Assembly (NCBI GenBank): GCA_034440575.1
Contig: JAOTOL010001523.1
Location: 186,001-250,000, forward strand
Length of the DNA stretch: 64,000 bases
Reading direction: 5' to 3'
From: Imbricaverruca yamaguchii
Taxonomy: Eukaryota; Arthropoda; Thecostraca; Neoverrucidae
The first letter of the stretch is position 1; each line of letters starts with the position of its first letter. Shown here in pieces: positions 46,118 through 57,409 of the stretch. Under the pieces are notes generated by a model. That model searched no databases, was not told where the DNA came from, and saw only the letters and a program-made list of their open reading frames with translations. Both the position numbers and the translations under genes were made by a program.

Positions 46118-46305
46118 CATCAGCTGAGTGTCTCGTGGTCCGGAGGTGTGACGCCGTCTCTCGACCTCCGTCTCGGATGGGCGAGATCAGGTTGGGATCG
46201 TGCGGGCATCAGCTGATCGTCTCGTGATCCGAAGGTGTGACGCCGTCTCTCGACCTCCGTCCCGGAGGGGCGGGACCGGGTTGGGATCGTGCGGGCGAAA
46301 CTGCC
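46118..46305. repeat. 90-bp tandem duplication, 2 copies
   Basis: CATCAGCTGA starts near 46118 and again near 46208, followed in both by the same GTGTGACGCCGTCTCTCGAC segment. The two copies have diverged at roughly one position in ten. Confidence 0.9.
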
Positions 46306-47100
46306 GACGGCGCGAGTCAACACCGGAACGGCGCCGGCGCCGCCGAGAGTAAACACAGCGAGCGTCGGGCGGGCGGCCTCAGGGCCATCAGTCGCCGCCG
46401 CGTCGGCGACGACCCCGCGCCGCCGACGGCCGCCCAGGGCCCCATTTGCCGCCGGGTCGCCACCGTCGCTCCGATTGTCCCGTAAACAAAACAGAAAGTG
46501 ATCGCGGTGGTCGCGCGCTGACAATGGAGCGCGTGGGCGCGCCGGCGCGGCCGCCTGGGTCACGCGGCCGGCCAGACGGCAGCCGGCCCGGCCCGGCCGC
46601 ACAAAGGCCCGCGCCTACCGCCGGCCCGACACTTTCCTTTTTATCGGCGCATTGAAATTGAGCGCCGTGCGCGCCGCGGGGGGCCCGGCGACCCAGAGGT
46701 CGCCGTCGGGTCGCCGGATAATTGAGCTGTCCGTACTGACGGTGGAGGTCAGCTGGGTCGCGGCGGCCGAGAGCGGACCGCCCTGCAGCGAGGACAACAC
46801 CGGCCGACTGATGCGTCACTCTGGACGTGCCGACGCACAGCAGTGTGGTGTGGGCACCGAGCACCGCTCCGAGGCCGTCGTCCACCCGGCGGTGCATTTC
46901 AACTTCGACGGCGTGCAGGCGGCCGCCGTGGGGCGCAGTAAAAAGGGGCAGACGCGAGGTCGTGAGGGCCGACTATCGGCGCGATTAAACAAACCGCTCG
47001 TGTTTATGCGCTCGCTCGCCGGTTTACGCGGTTGTTTCGGCCACCTCTTCTGGCGCGCGCCAGACTCGGCTAACAGACCGACTGAAGGCTGGCTGCAGGC
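46306..47100. promoter_or_regulatory. CpG-rich block
   Basis: One of the most G+C-rich parts of the window, with GGCGCGCC, GCCGGCC and CGGCGG motifs. Open frames on both strands are Arg/Ala/Gly/Pro-rich with no domain. CpG-island-like by composition only. Confidence 0.35.
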
Positions 47101-47819
47101 TCAGGAGTAGGCAAGTGGCCCGAGATGATGACGTGGATGCCTTCCACCAGCTTACTGTTGAAAATGGGGAGGGTGATTGTCCGTTGCCGACCACTGAAGT
47201 TCTTCTTAGTCTGGTGTCGTGTTGCTATGCAGAGTTTGTTGCGTGAACCCTGGCCCCACCACCCAATCTGTGACTTACAGTTCAACGACAGGATTTTGAC
47301 CGAGAGCTTAACGTGGCGTCAGCGAACCGTCACGGCCGATTCGGTAGCTCGCCCCCGGCCTTGTCGGACCAGTTACCAACTGACCCTCCCAGCCGGGCGA
47401 TAAATGCGAGAGCGTGAAGGGACTCGAACGCTGTCTTGCCAGAACAAGATAAGCCATGGCTGGCCATCGTTTGGCTCAGCACAACTGTGTGAGTATTTAA
47501 TTAGCTGTCGTGGCACTAAGCTGTGCTCCATGGGCAGGTTTTAGTACATACTGAGGATGCACGTGCTTCAGCGCCGTTACATTCAATGTAGCTAGATGTC
47601 AAATTATATTTTACAAATCACAGTGTAATTCTGCATAGTGCCTGGTGTAATTTGCCACATCATACATTAAAATAAAGGAAATCAAATCGTTAGCTGCATG
47701 GTATATATACCAGTAAAATGTCCTATTGAGCAGATGACCAGCGAGGCCTAAAAGTGTCAGCTGTTCAGACGTTGAAGTGTCTCGAGATGTTTGTTGGTGC
47801 ACAAGCTACCCTAACGACA
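47101..47819. other. Non-genic stretch
   Basis: The minus strand at 47418-47428 reads GTTCGAGTCCC, which resembles a B box, but no A box is convincing. Otherwise A+T-rich and unremarkable. Confidence 0.35.
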
Positions 47820-47945
47820 TGTCGCAATCTGATGCAACAACTGCACTAATTCAGGCATTGACGTGCAGTGGGCTGTGCCGTTGTAATCTGATGCAATAAC
47901 TACACTAATTCAGGTATCGGCGTACAGCGGTATGTGGCATTGCAT
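47820..47945. repeat. 63-bp imperfect tandem duplication
   Basis: AATCTGATGCAACAACTGCA and AATCTGATGCAATAACTACA mark two diverged copies, each continuing with CACTAATTCAGG. Confidence 0.85.
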
Positions 47946-50640
47946 GTCGAGTTTTTTCTTAGCCAGTGCTGGTAATAAATCCCGTCATTTCATCGTATCC
48001 AATTAGACAGAACTTGACAGTGAAACGCCGCGCGCAGCTGCTACACTCCCCGTTGCAAACACTGTGTGCTGCTCAGCAGCCACACTGGATGACATGATAC
48101 AAACTTGACAGATGAGTCCATGCACAACTGAATATGATTCCATGCACAATCGCAACAATGTGAATATTCAACGGTGTTGAAATACGTTGTGCATATTTTA
48201 CATTTCATTTATATCCTTGATGGGAAAAATCGTGGGATTTTTTAACGGGCGAGAACCATCACTACCCTAAATGTGCAACTATCGGAGAATAATACTTCAT
48301 ACACGTGCTTATTCCGTAATTAACTACAATACTGCCAAGTTATAACTTCCTCAAAGGTCAGAGGATTAGGGTCGGGCGGGCCGGGCGGCGCCGACTGATC
48401 TTTCCCGGCAGTCGAAGGGAAGCCGCTCTCAGCCTCCGGCCTCGCTCATGATCATGGATCACGCCCAGCATTGTGGGCAGTGAAAATGCGGATGAAAACA
48501 AAGCAATCGGTCACGATGCGAGTACGTCCCCACGTGCGTCGCTTCACCACATGCCCACAAGTTGCCACAGGGATATGCATTTCGACGCTCCGACGAACAT
48601 TTAGCGTTAGAAAAGTGTCGTAAACCCATTGATCCACAAGTTTCCAAACCCACAAAAACTGCCTGAGAATCCATTCACCTTCCCACAAAGTGCTTATCTA
48701 TGTCTGAGACAAGTGGCGAACTGCTTAGTTGTGTTTGAATGATACGGCTGGCCACGAATGTAACGCGAATCTGGCCGTGTCCACCTTCGAAAGCCTCGCG
48801 GTCGATTTATCTCAACGTGCCCAACAGACCCGCACCAATTGCTTGCTAATTAAGAACTGCCACGACTGAACAGCCCAATAGCAGACTGGCAGACAAGGGT
48901 TGGGAATGTGACCCACCTATGGCCTGCTGGCCACCAGCGCCGATGATTAGCTATGAAATAGCAACGATTATCGCCACGCAGGATGACTAAATAGATTGAT
49001 GTACCAGATAAATCCATCACGGCGAACTCGTCGAACAGTATACATAAAAAGCAGCTGTTAACCCAGAGTGCGGGCAAGGGTGAAACACCGCTTACATGTT
49101 CCTCAACTGATTGTCCCAGGCTAAGTACACTGATCACCCGATAGGATACTGGTTTTATCTTGGCACGTGACGTGCTGTGGGGTAGCCAGGGGGCGAAGGG
49201 GTCCGCAAGAGTCCCTCAAGGCGTAGTATCGGCGGAGCTCAAGCAGAAGTAAGAGCCTCTGTCCTGATTGACAGGGCCCACGCGTCTGATCAGGGGCGAC
49301 ACTAGTTGTCGGAAAGGATCTCGGGTCGTCACAAAGGACCATTGAACCGACGGATAGGGTCCAAGCCGTACGAGAGCCCGAGGTTTGATGGATGGGGCCA
49401 AAGCTGTTGAAACTAGTAACAGACAGTGAACTGAGGTGGTGGGCACATGGATTCGCTTGTCCAAGCCAGTACAAGCAGCACCCCAAAATGACCAGAAGCA
49501 TTTTCACCGTATATCAGTTTAACATTGGTCGGCCTTTCTCGCTTTTTAGATTTAGGGATCTCCAGGAGATCCTGTACCTAGCTCGATCAACCAACACATG
49601 TAAGTTGTCCCCTCTCAACTGCACCCATTATTATGTCTTTGCTGCATGTAATACAAGCAAGAAAACGACCTTGCCATTCATTAGGCCGACTCCTCTATGT
49701 GAGTGTCATGTGGTAGAAGATTTCTGCAACCACATGACAAGGGTATTTGAAAATGGGAATCATTTTTGACGGGACATAATGTGCATCGTGTGTGTGTGTG
49801 TGTAGGGGAGGGGGGTGTCCAACATCAATAGCTCAAATCTCTGATTGTATTGGTCGTTAGTCCTACTGGTAACGATACTGGAACACATAACGACCCAGCA
49901 ATAGAAGGAACCGGGAAGCCATCCGTAAATTCATACCGCAACCAACACAGCAGAGGGAAACCACAACCACAACCAACGCAGCAGAGAGAAGTCACAAAAT
50001 AGGCTCCTGCGGCCGAGTACCTAACAGGCATCACACATATGTGTATAAGCATATATAAGAATATCAAAACAAACGTACATTCATAAAGCCTTAATAGCCT
50101 TAAACCTCAATAACCTCAAATAAATGTCAACATCTATGCATAGCTCACAGGCCAAAAAGGAAAACCTTGCCTGGAACAACATATAGCCTCGAGTGATATT
50201 CGGCATGCACTATCAATTTGGTCGACGCTGTTGAATGTCACTTATGGTTGTCGTATAACTTCACAGGGCAGAGACAGTGTCTGAATCACCTGACGTCAAC
50301 GTTTTTTTTTTGCTCTTTATTGGGTATTCGAAAGGTTATGAATGCTTTTCCGACTTCTGTTTAAAGAAGTAAGTTTTAAATTCATGCCATGATGCAAATG
50401 GCGATTAACTTGACACTGAGGTACGGCTGACAAAAGGGAAGTTGATGTAGGAAGAAACTACAAAGCTGTAGTGCATAGCTCTCGCGAGCATTGCGAAAGA
50501 AAATCACGGAATAAATGTACAAACACCTTCTCTTTACCATGTGTGACCAATGGATATACGTAAGACTTGATATTGTTCTGCACCGTCCCAACATACCGCG
50601 CCTCGCCATCCAGCCCCTCAGAGCGAGAGAGTACATCCAA
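47946..50640. other. Non-genic A+T-rich stretch of 2.7 kb
   Basis: Contains a (GT)n tract at about 49789-49804 and a T run near 50302. A minus-strand open frame at 49121-49507 starts with a hydrophobic stretch but has no homology I recognise. No repeat or gene identified. Confidence 0.4.
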
Positions 50641-51400
50641 CGGCCGTCTCGACACCGACCAGAGCTCTTCAAACCGAGCCCGGCGGCGGGGCGTGACGGC
50701 TGTGCGCCGAGCGTGACGTGTGACGCTGTTGACGAGAGAGCCGCCGGCGGTCCACGGGCGGCGCGGCCCGGCGCCCGGGCCCCACACCTGACATCAGACG
50801 CAACACAGCTGGCGCGCGCCGGCTCGCGACCTGCGCCGCCTCCTTTGCAAACCAAATCGGCCGGCTGCGCGCGTCGCCGCCGCGTTGCCGGCACTCCAGC
50901 CGAGTCGGACGGCGCCGGGTCGGGTCGAGGCGCTTTGCATAACGGCTGATTAGGATAATTACCCGGACGCCAGAAAACAACGCCGAATCTGGTCCAGGTG
51001 CGACGTTGCACGGCCGGCCGGCCGCCGCCGGCGACAGTCGGCGGCGGGCGGCCGCCGTAACTGCCGGATCTCGCCGGCAGAGGTGCCTTCCGACACCAAT
51101 TATCCGCCAAGTGGTCGCCGCTGCTACCGCGTAAATTGCCCGCGGCTGCTGGACGGCTGCTCTGCGAAAAGGCGTCTCGGCGGCTGCGCTGCCGCCGTGT
51201 TCGCACGATCGTGGCCGTGTACGGCCCAGGAGCGCCTTGTGGCGCGCTCAGACCACACGCGGGTAGCCGAGCACGCGGCTGCAGCCAAGGTCCACGGACT
51301 GCACAGGCGGCGGGCGCGGTGGGAGGCGATGGCCCACGCGACATGTGCCACGCGGCGCGAAACTGACGGCCGGCAGACGGAAAAGTCCACCCGCTAAAAA
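50641..51400. promoter_or_regulatory. CpG-rich block
   Basis: Dense CG dinucleotides with GGCCGGCCGGCCGCC-type runs around 51010-51060. No coding feature recognised. Confidence 0.35.
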
Positions 51401-51785
51401 TGGAACGCACACCAACCATCTGCGCTTTTTCCGTCACGAGATCATTAGACCCGGTCATCGAGTTCGAGCTGCCACTCCGAGGAAATAGCAACAGTGCAAT
51501 AGTACGGCGCTTGCCTCTCCAGCCGAAGTCGCGACAGTGCAATAACGCGGCGCGTGGCTCTTCGTCAGAAGAAAAGTCTGCCTGATATAACCAATCTCGA
51601 CTCGGCCCTGCACTATCGACGTCGTCGTGTGCTTCGAAGCCGTGCGTAAGTAGCACTATCGGTGTCAGCGTGTGCTTCGAAGCCGTGCGCCACTTGCAGC
51701 ATGGGCAGGTGGCCGGAAAACCTGTCGTAGGAGATTCGGACACGCCGAGTTGAAGAGGCCAGCACGGCCGGAGACGGCAGCGACT
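51401..51785. other. Non-genic spacer
   Basis: Contains a duplicated CGTGTGCTTCGAAGCCGTGCG (about 51628 and 51669), 41 bases apart, just upstream of the 13-bp array. Confidence 0.5.
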
Positions 51786-52232
51786 GATCACAGCGGCAGA
51801 TCACAGCGGCAGATCACAGCGGCAGATCACAGCGGCAGATCACAGCGGCAGATCACAGCGGCAGATCACAGCGGCAGATCACAGCGGCAGATCACAGCGG
51901 CAGATCACAGCGGCAGATCACAGCGGCAGATCACAGCGGCAGATCACAGCGGCAGATCACAGCGGCAGATCACAGCGACAGATCACAGCGGCAGATCACA
52001 GCGACAGATCACAGCGACAGATCACAGCGGCAGATCACAGCGGCAGATCACAGCGGCAGATCACAGCGGCAGATCACAGCGACAGATCACAGCGACAGAT
52101 CACAGCGGCAGATCACAGCGGCAGATCACAGCGGCAGATCACAGCGGCAGATCACAGGGGCAGATCACAGCAGCAGATCACAGCGACTGATTAGAGCGAC
52201 AGATCACAGCAGCAGATCACAGCGACAGCTGC
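51786..52232. repeat. 13-bp minisatellite, about 34 copies
   Basis: Unit GATCACAGCGGCA. The first 15 or so copies are identical. Further right, single-base variants GCGACA and GCAGCA appear, ending in a decayed edge. This is the most homogeneous array in the window and probably the youngest. Confidence 0.98.
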
Positions 52233-52959
52233 GGGATGGCTCATCGGTCTACCACACTGCGTCTTGCACATACGTCGAACCTATATTTTCGACAGAGCAT
52301 ATCGTGTGTGAATGATAAGAATGTCTGTAGCCGATTAGAGTAACGCATACGGGCCACACAGGAGTACATTTATTTCCATATCGCTTACTGTCATATCGCG
52401 TTGTGAACCAGTTCTCACGTTGTTTGACAGCCAGGTTACAGTCGTGCCAATATGACGCCGAATCTGACAACAGAGTAAACGCCTTCAACAGACCATAGAA
52501 CCTGCTTAATGGCCCCGCGAAGTGGGGGGGGGGGGCAAGGTGACATGGCTATTGAGGCTCCCATCAGGTATGCGTCGAAACCTAGGACATAAACGTGACA
52601 TGACCAGATGGAGGGAGCCATTTGAATGGATGTACTTCGCATCGAATTCAGCCGCACGTCGAAGTGCATCAATCAGCACGGACTCCCCACCTCCTCCTTA
52701 AACTACAGCAGCTTGACAGCTCGCCTGGCTCCTGGACCAGCCGGCACCGAATTCCAGACGCGCTGTTTCCGACTTGGGGAGGGGGCATATGACGCCAGCC
52801 AGTGGCGCCAGAATCAGGTCACCCGACACTAACACACGGCTCCAGGGTGAGTCATCCTATTTTGACGGAGGGCTGCAGTGTGAGGTCATCGGCCGAACAC
52901 GATGCCAGAATCGCCGCCTGCACTGCGATATACAGCAACACTGGGTACGGAACATCATC
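52233..52959. other. Non-genic spacer
   Basis: Includes a run of about 13 G near 52526. CCAGAATC motifs near 52808, 52906 and 52960 lead into the 58-bp array. No gene recognised. Confidence 0.4.
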
Positions 52960-53250
52960 CCAGAATCGCCGGGGGTCGGCCGATACCCACTGAATCACGG
53001 AGTGTTGGTGAATAGTGCCTGAATCGCAAAGTGTCGGCGCTCGTCTATTGAATCACTGGGTGTTGGTGCGCTATGACCAAATCGCCGAGTGTCAGCACAC
53101 TGAAGTCTACTGAAGCATTGAGTGTTCGTGCATACTGACCAAATCGCTCAGCGTCGGCGCGTGAGCACTGCATTACCGAGTGTTGGTGAATGGTATCCAG
53201 ATCACCAAGTGTCAGCTCATATCCGCTAAATCACTGAGTGTTGGTGCTTA
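52960..53250. repeat. About 58-bp degenerate minisatellite, 5 copies
   Basis: TGAATCACTGAGTGTTGGTG-like phrases start at 52991, 53049, 53111, 53169 and 53227, alternating with an AATCGCCGAGTGTCGGCG-like half-unit. Each period therefore holds two related halves of about 29 bases. Confidence 0.85.
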
Positions 53251-53253
53251 ACG

Positions 53254-54425
53254 CGCGCACGTCCGGGGGCAGATATCTGCCCCCATGCGTTTTTTTCCTA
53301 ATTTGCCGCCATACTAATCGGGTTAGCAAGGCCAAACCTCGCATAGCTGCCCATTGGTCTTTTCCGCATATCCTCATACACTTTTAACCCTGGGTCGTCT
53401 CAGGTCAGGTCACCAGGTCAGGCGAAGTGACCCAACGTCCCTCGGAGTTCTAGGTGGCATAACTTGCACAATAATTTGGCGACTGATATCAAACCTATAA
53501 CACGTCATGATCTCATCAGGGACCATAACATGAATATCGTTTTTTTTTCTCGTAGCATTGACCTGAGGCAGGGGTGTCGATTTGCATCCTTTTGTGGGGG
53601 CCATGGCCCCACTAATGTTGATCTTGCCCTCCCTCCCCAATGTTGGTTTTGGCCCCCCAATAATCTATGCTGTTATTATGCTGATAAGAAAGTTAAAGGA
53701 AGAAAAAAGAAAAGCACCATGGTACATATAAAAATTAGTCGATGTTAACCAGCATATTTTGTAACGCAAAGAAACGGATTAGGTTTAGATAGTGGACTTC
53801 CCAACCCTGAACTCGCCCCACCAAAACGTTGGCATTGTCCCTCCCTGGTGTTAGGCACCAAGGAAATGCCTTCACCCTTCGTCATCACAGTCCAGGCCGA
53901 CTGTGCTCCGATGATTTTATTTATGCTGTTGTATGTTTGTTGGTGTTTGAAGTGAGGGGAGGGTGACGGTAACGTTGACGAAGACGATGGACGCGAGTAC
54001 GCTGTATAACACTATAGTCGCATGCTACGACTCAAAGTTTTTTATGTTGACATATACAGTGCACTGCTCTTTTGCTTATGTGACTTCACCTGTTACTGGA
54101 CGACTTTTCCCGTTGACGAGGATGCTGAATAAACATAAACACACACATCAGCAAACAAAAATAAGAATTATTGAGGTCTAAAAATAAAGTGGACGAAATC
54201 CGATAAGTTATTGTTTGGGGAGGGGTCCAGTACACTTTGCCCCCCCCCCCCATGTTTTCCAAAAATCGACACCCCTGACCTCAGGTCAGGTCGCGGTCAT
54301 GGCTTCCCCATTATAGGGCTATGATAAAGTAGACAAATGTTCCCTGGTTACATATTTGCTCTCGGAATGACATCACAACGGTTGTGGCGTGTAGTTGGAA
54401 GCTATGCTCAATGTTACCGCTCACA
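53254..54425. mobile_element. TIR repeat family T1, second copy, split by a hAT insertion
   Basis: 53254-53568 and 54278-54425 together match 25395-25860 at most positions, including the left terminus CGCGCACGTCCGGGGG. Here the left end shows the intact 20-bp palindrome GGGGGCAGATATCTGCCCCC (53265-53284). The copy is truncated on the right near 54425, where the 31-bp array region begins. The 709-bp insertion 53569-54277 interrupts it. Confidence 0.85.
53569..54277. mobile_element. Non-autonomous hAT-type transposon (709 bp) inserted in family T1
   Basis: Left end CAGGGGTGTCGATTT (53569-53583) is exactly repeated in inverted orientation at the right end (54263-54277), a perfect 15-bp terminal repeat. 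Flanks are ACCTGAGG (53561-53568) and ACCTCAGG (54278-54285), an 8-bp target duplication with one later mutation. The uninterrupted paralogue at 25702-25709 reads ACCTGAGG once, confirming the target. The interior has short open frames only, C- and G-runs near the ends and no transposase motif. CAGGGGTG-type termini and 8-bp duplications are standard for hAT. Confidence 0.93.
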
Positions 54426-54489
54426 TTCAGGTGGCGCACACCAGTCGGCATTGTTCGCCGTTCAGACGTGCCGTGGACGCGTCTGATCA

Positions 54490-54693
54490 GCTCCGGTCCA
54501 GAGGTGTCGCTTGCTCCGGCGCTCCGGTCCGAAGGTGTCGCTTGTTCCGGCGCTCCGGTCCGAAGGTGTCGCTTGTTCCGGCGCTCCGGTCCGAAGGTGT
54601 CGCTTATTCCGGCGCTCCGGTCCGAAGGTGTCGCTTGTTCCCGCGCTCCGGTCCAAAAGTGTCGCTTGTTCCGGCGCTCCGGTCCAAAGGTGG
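54490..54693. repeat. 31-bp minisatellite, about 6.5 copies
   Basis: Unit GGCGCTCCGGTCCGAAGGTG then TCGCTTGTTCC, with copies at 54549 and 54580. Minor variants are TTATTCC and CCAAAAG. Confidence 0.96.
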
Positions 54694-54744
54694 CTTCGGT
54701 CCTTGCTCGACTGCGGCGGCTCGGGCGACCCAGGCGATATCGGT

Positions 54745-54866
54745 CCGTCGCCGGCCAGACCGGACACGGGGGCCCACCAGAGGCGGCCGTCGCCGGCCAG
54801 ACCGGACACAAGGGCCACCAGAGGCAGCCGTCGCCGGCCAGACCGGGCACGAGGCCCACCAGAGCT
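54745..54866. repeat. 41-42-bp tandem repeat, 3 copies
   Basis: GTCGCCGGCCAGACCGG recurs at 54747, 54789 and 54830, separated by ACACGGGGGCCCACCAGAGG-like links. Confidence 0.93.
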
Positions 54867-55146
54867 AGAGGCGGGCGACGCCGGCTGCCACCGTGTGGCG
54901 TCCCGCGTCCCCCGAAGCCGGCCGACATTTCGCCTCCGTCACGGGACAAGTGTGTGTGTTTACCGTGGGGCGGCGCTGTCCAGCGGTCAGCAGCCGTCTG
55001 CCGCGGCGGCCCACAGCCGACCGACGCCCGCGTCTCGCCGCAACGCGACACTGCGCGCCACATTTCGAAACGTTCGGACGCGGTCCGCCGCCACTGCTGG
55101 ACGGCCCACGGCAGGTAGCGCGACAGCTGGGCCCAGTGTGACGGCA
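54867..55146. promoter_or_regulatory. CpG-rich spacer
   Basis: G+C-rich unique sequence between two arrays; no gene recognised. Confidence 0.3.
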
Positions 55147-55851
55147 GAGCTCTGGCCTGTCGCTGTCCCACTGTCCGCGGCACGCTCGAGCTCTGGCCTG
55201 TCGCTGCCCCACTGTCCGCGGCACGCTCGAGCTCTGGCCTGTCGCTGCCCCACTGTCCGCGGCACGCTCGAGCTCTGGCCTGTCGCTGCCCCACTGTCCG
55301 CGGCACGCTCGAGCTCTGGCCTGTCGCTGCCCCACTGTCCGCGGCACGCTCGAGCTCTGGCCTGTCGCTGCCCCACTGTCCGCGGCACGCTCGAGCTCTG
55401 GCCTGTCGCTGCCCCACTGTCCGCGGCACGCTCGAGCTCTGGCCTGTCGCTGCCCCACTGTCCGCGGCACGCTCGAGCTCTGGCCTGTCCGCCCCACTGT
55501 CCGCGGCACGCTCGAGCTCTGGCCTGTCGCTGCCCCACTGTCCGCGGCACGCTCGAGCTCTGGCCTGTCGCTGCCCCACTGTCCGCGGCACGCTCGAGCT
55601 CTGGCCTGTCGCTGCCCCACTGTCCGCGGCACGCTCGAGCTCTGGCCTGTCGCTGCCCCACTGTCCGCGGCACGCTCTGGCCTTCCACTTCCCTGGCCTG
55701 TCGCTGCCCCACTGTCCGCGGCACGCTCGAGCTCTGGCCTGTCGCTGCCCCACTGTCCGCGGCACGCTCGAGCTCTGGCCTGTCGCTGCCCCACTGTCCG
55801 CGGCACGCTCGAGCTCTGGCCTGTCGCTGCCCCACTGTCCGCGGCACGCTC
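55147..55851. repeat. 41-bp minisatellite, about 17 copies, stop-free on both strands
   Basis: Unit GAGCTCTGGCCTGTCGCTGC then CCCACTGTCCGCGGCACGCTC, 41 bases. Copies are nearly identical except one shortened unit at 55490 and an insertion at 55675-55695. Since 41 is not a multiple of three, a reading frame cycles through all three phases. The absence of stops in any phase on either strand yields open frames of 468 (plus) and 579 (minus) codons. Units contain GAGCTC, CTCGAG (at the junction) and CCGCGG palindromes. Confidence 0.97.
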
Positions 55852-56496
55852 GCCGGCAGCGCGCCAGAAATCGGCCCGTGCCGGGTGGCGATGTTCCAGG
55901 CAGACCGACCGACTTGAGAAGTGCATTGCTGAGAGCGTCACCACCTGGCCGCCAATGTTCACGGTGGATTGGTGCGCGGGTGGCTGTATCAGCTGTCAGC
56001 TCAGTCAAAGAAGAGCCAACACTCCCTGCTAAGTACGAGGACATCTGCACATGCTTCCGCTCCAGCGGCTCACAAACCCGCTGGGATTTCCATGATGGGG
56101 AAATCTTCCACTGCGCGTGAAGGGCGGGTTGCGGCGAGCGGGGGGGGGGGGAGGGGCGAGCGGAAGGGGGCGACGATATACCATTCCAAATGACAGCCTG
56201 TGCGCCGGTTTGGATGCTGACCTAATCGGCCAGTGCATAAATATTATGTCTCGCCGTGCATTGAGTAGCTTCTGCCTCTGTCTGCGCCGCCCTTCATTGT
56301 GTGGAAATCCTCGTCAATTTTGTTCACGGTCATAGCGTTCGGGGTTTCGCAACTTCATATCAGAGCAGCCAAAATTGGCGTTCTACTTCGCCTGCCAGTC
56401 TCTTGGCACACTGTAGATCCCACAGAGGTGTCATTTTGTATTGTGATGCGGATCTTAAGGATTGTCGTGTGAGGATACAATCTTTGCTTAAGAGAT
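55852..56496. other. Non-genic spacer
   Basis: Includes a run of about 11 G near 56142. Otherwise mixed sequence with no recognisable gene. Confidence 0.4.
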
Positions 56497-56630
56497 GAAT
56501 CAGAGATAGAGACAGGGACAGAGACAGGATAGACAGCAAGAAAAGGTGGAGAGAAAGACAGAAAGATGGACAGAAAGAGAATAGGGAAAGGATACAGATA
56601 AAGAGACCGATAGAAAGGCCGATGACAAAA
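56497..56630. repeat. Purine-rich (GACAGAGA)n-like tract
   Basis: Mostly A and G on the plus strand with repeated AGAGACAGG and AGAAAGA motifs, less regular than the tract at 33583. Confidence 0.85.
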
Positions 56631-56772
56631 CTAGAAGAGAAGCGAAGCCTACTTTGGAGTTGCCGGTGCTGTTGTTCAAATTTAATCATATTTACACAAA
56701 TAGAGAGGGCTACTGTGAAGGCGGTCGTGATGTCGCGTCAAGAACGATATGTCACTTTTTTAAAGGCGTACC

Positions 56773-57225
56773 AACCCAGGAAACGGTACACATCGGCCAA
56801 TATTTCTGTTGGGAGTGGGATTTGTTTCAGTTTGTATGAATGTTGCTTGTTTGATTCTCCGCTGTCTTTGTCTGGTGTCAAATAGTAGTGTATCGGTGTT
56901 GTTCCAGTCTGTCGTATGTCCTGTATCAAAGCCATGTTCGGCTGCGATCTCTATTTGTGTAGTCCAGTAGTTTTGTGGCCGTGTCAGATGTCGCTTGTGT
57001 TCTTTTCGTTGCTCTTCTACGTTCCTGCCAATTTCACTAACATCAACTTGTGTGCGATCCTTGCGATCCATTCTATGCACCGGTCCTGGTTGTTTCATCC
57101 TGTCGATTTTGTCCTCGGGATGAACTAATAGGTTTCGTACTATTTTGTGTGGTTTAAAGTAGGGTTTGATGTTGTTTTTGGCGTTAACTCGTCGAAGAGC
57201 TTATGATATACCGTCTATCCACAGC
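56773..57225 (-). mobile_element. Penelope-like element, C-terminal GIY-YIG-region fragment (minus strand)
   Basis: Read on the minus strand this matches the plus-strand copy at 57585-58047 from the TAGACGG-TATATCA region to a shared TTTCCTGGGT end. Recognisable blocks are LKQPGPVHRM or its equivalent, GRNVEEQRKEHKRHL, the AEHGFDTGHTTDWNNTDTL motif and NRNIGR. These correspond to the EH, H-DW and N-G conserved positions of the GIY-YIG endonuclease that follows the reverse transcriptase in Penelope-like elements. The GIY and YIG signature residues themselves are degraded (VHR and VDV), and frame breaks separate the linker from the core, so it is inactive. Confidence 0.8.
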
Positions 57226-57409
57226 TAGCGGACAGTACCTGAACTATGGCAGTCACTACTTGCCGGCACAAAAACGTATCGTAGTACAGGCGCTCATACA
57301 ACGAGCGCCGACTCTCGCGGCCAATACCAATGCTCGGGATTCAGAATTTCAACACATCATGGCTTGCTGAAAGATAATGACCATCCCACTTTACTGGTAA
57401 ATAAAGTAA
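57226..57409. other. Spacer between the two Penelope-like copies
   Basis: About 180 bases without similarity to the flanking copies; nothing recognised. Confidence 0.5.

Larger units (their letters stand above)
50382..51791 (-). other. 469-codon open frame in CpG-rich DNA, not accepted as a gene
   Basis: The longest open frame in the window outside a tandem array. The middle is Arg/Ala/Pro/Ser-rich, as expected from G+C-rich DNA, while the C-terminal part is A+T-rich sequence read through by chance (a segment with IYSVIFFRNARESY). No signal peptide, transmembrane pattern or known motif is convincing, and competing open frames overlap on the other strand. It could contain an exon, but nothing in the sequence shows it. 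Confidence 0.1.

Noticed and set aside
47410..47470. tRNA gene or SINE on the minus strand (GTTCGAGTCCC)
   Set aside because: Only a B-box-like string; no A box at the proper distance and no acceptor stem.
49121..49507. Secreted protein with an N-terminal hydrophobic stretch on the minus strand
   Set aside because: The hydrophobic start is the only protein-like feature. The rest has no family resemblance and frames on the other strand are comparable.
50382..51791. Host gene in the 469-codon minus-strand frame
   Set aside because: No recognisable domain. Composition follows the underlying CpG-rich DNA and the C-terminus reads A+T-rich unique sequence. Kept only as a low-confidence note.
54311..56050. 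579-codon minus-strand frame and 468-codon plus-strand frame as genes
   Set aside because: Both run mainly through the 41-bp and 31-bp tandem arrays, and the minus frame ends inside a dispersed repeat. Length is explained by stop-free repeat units.
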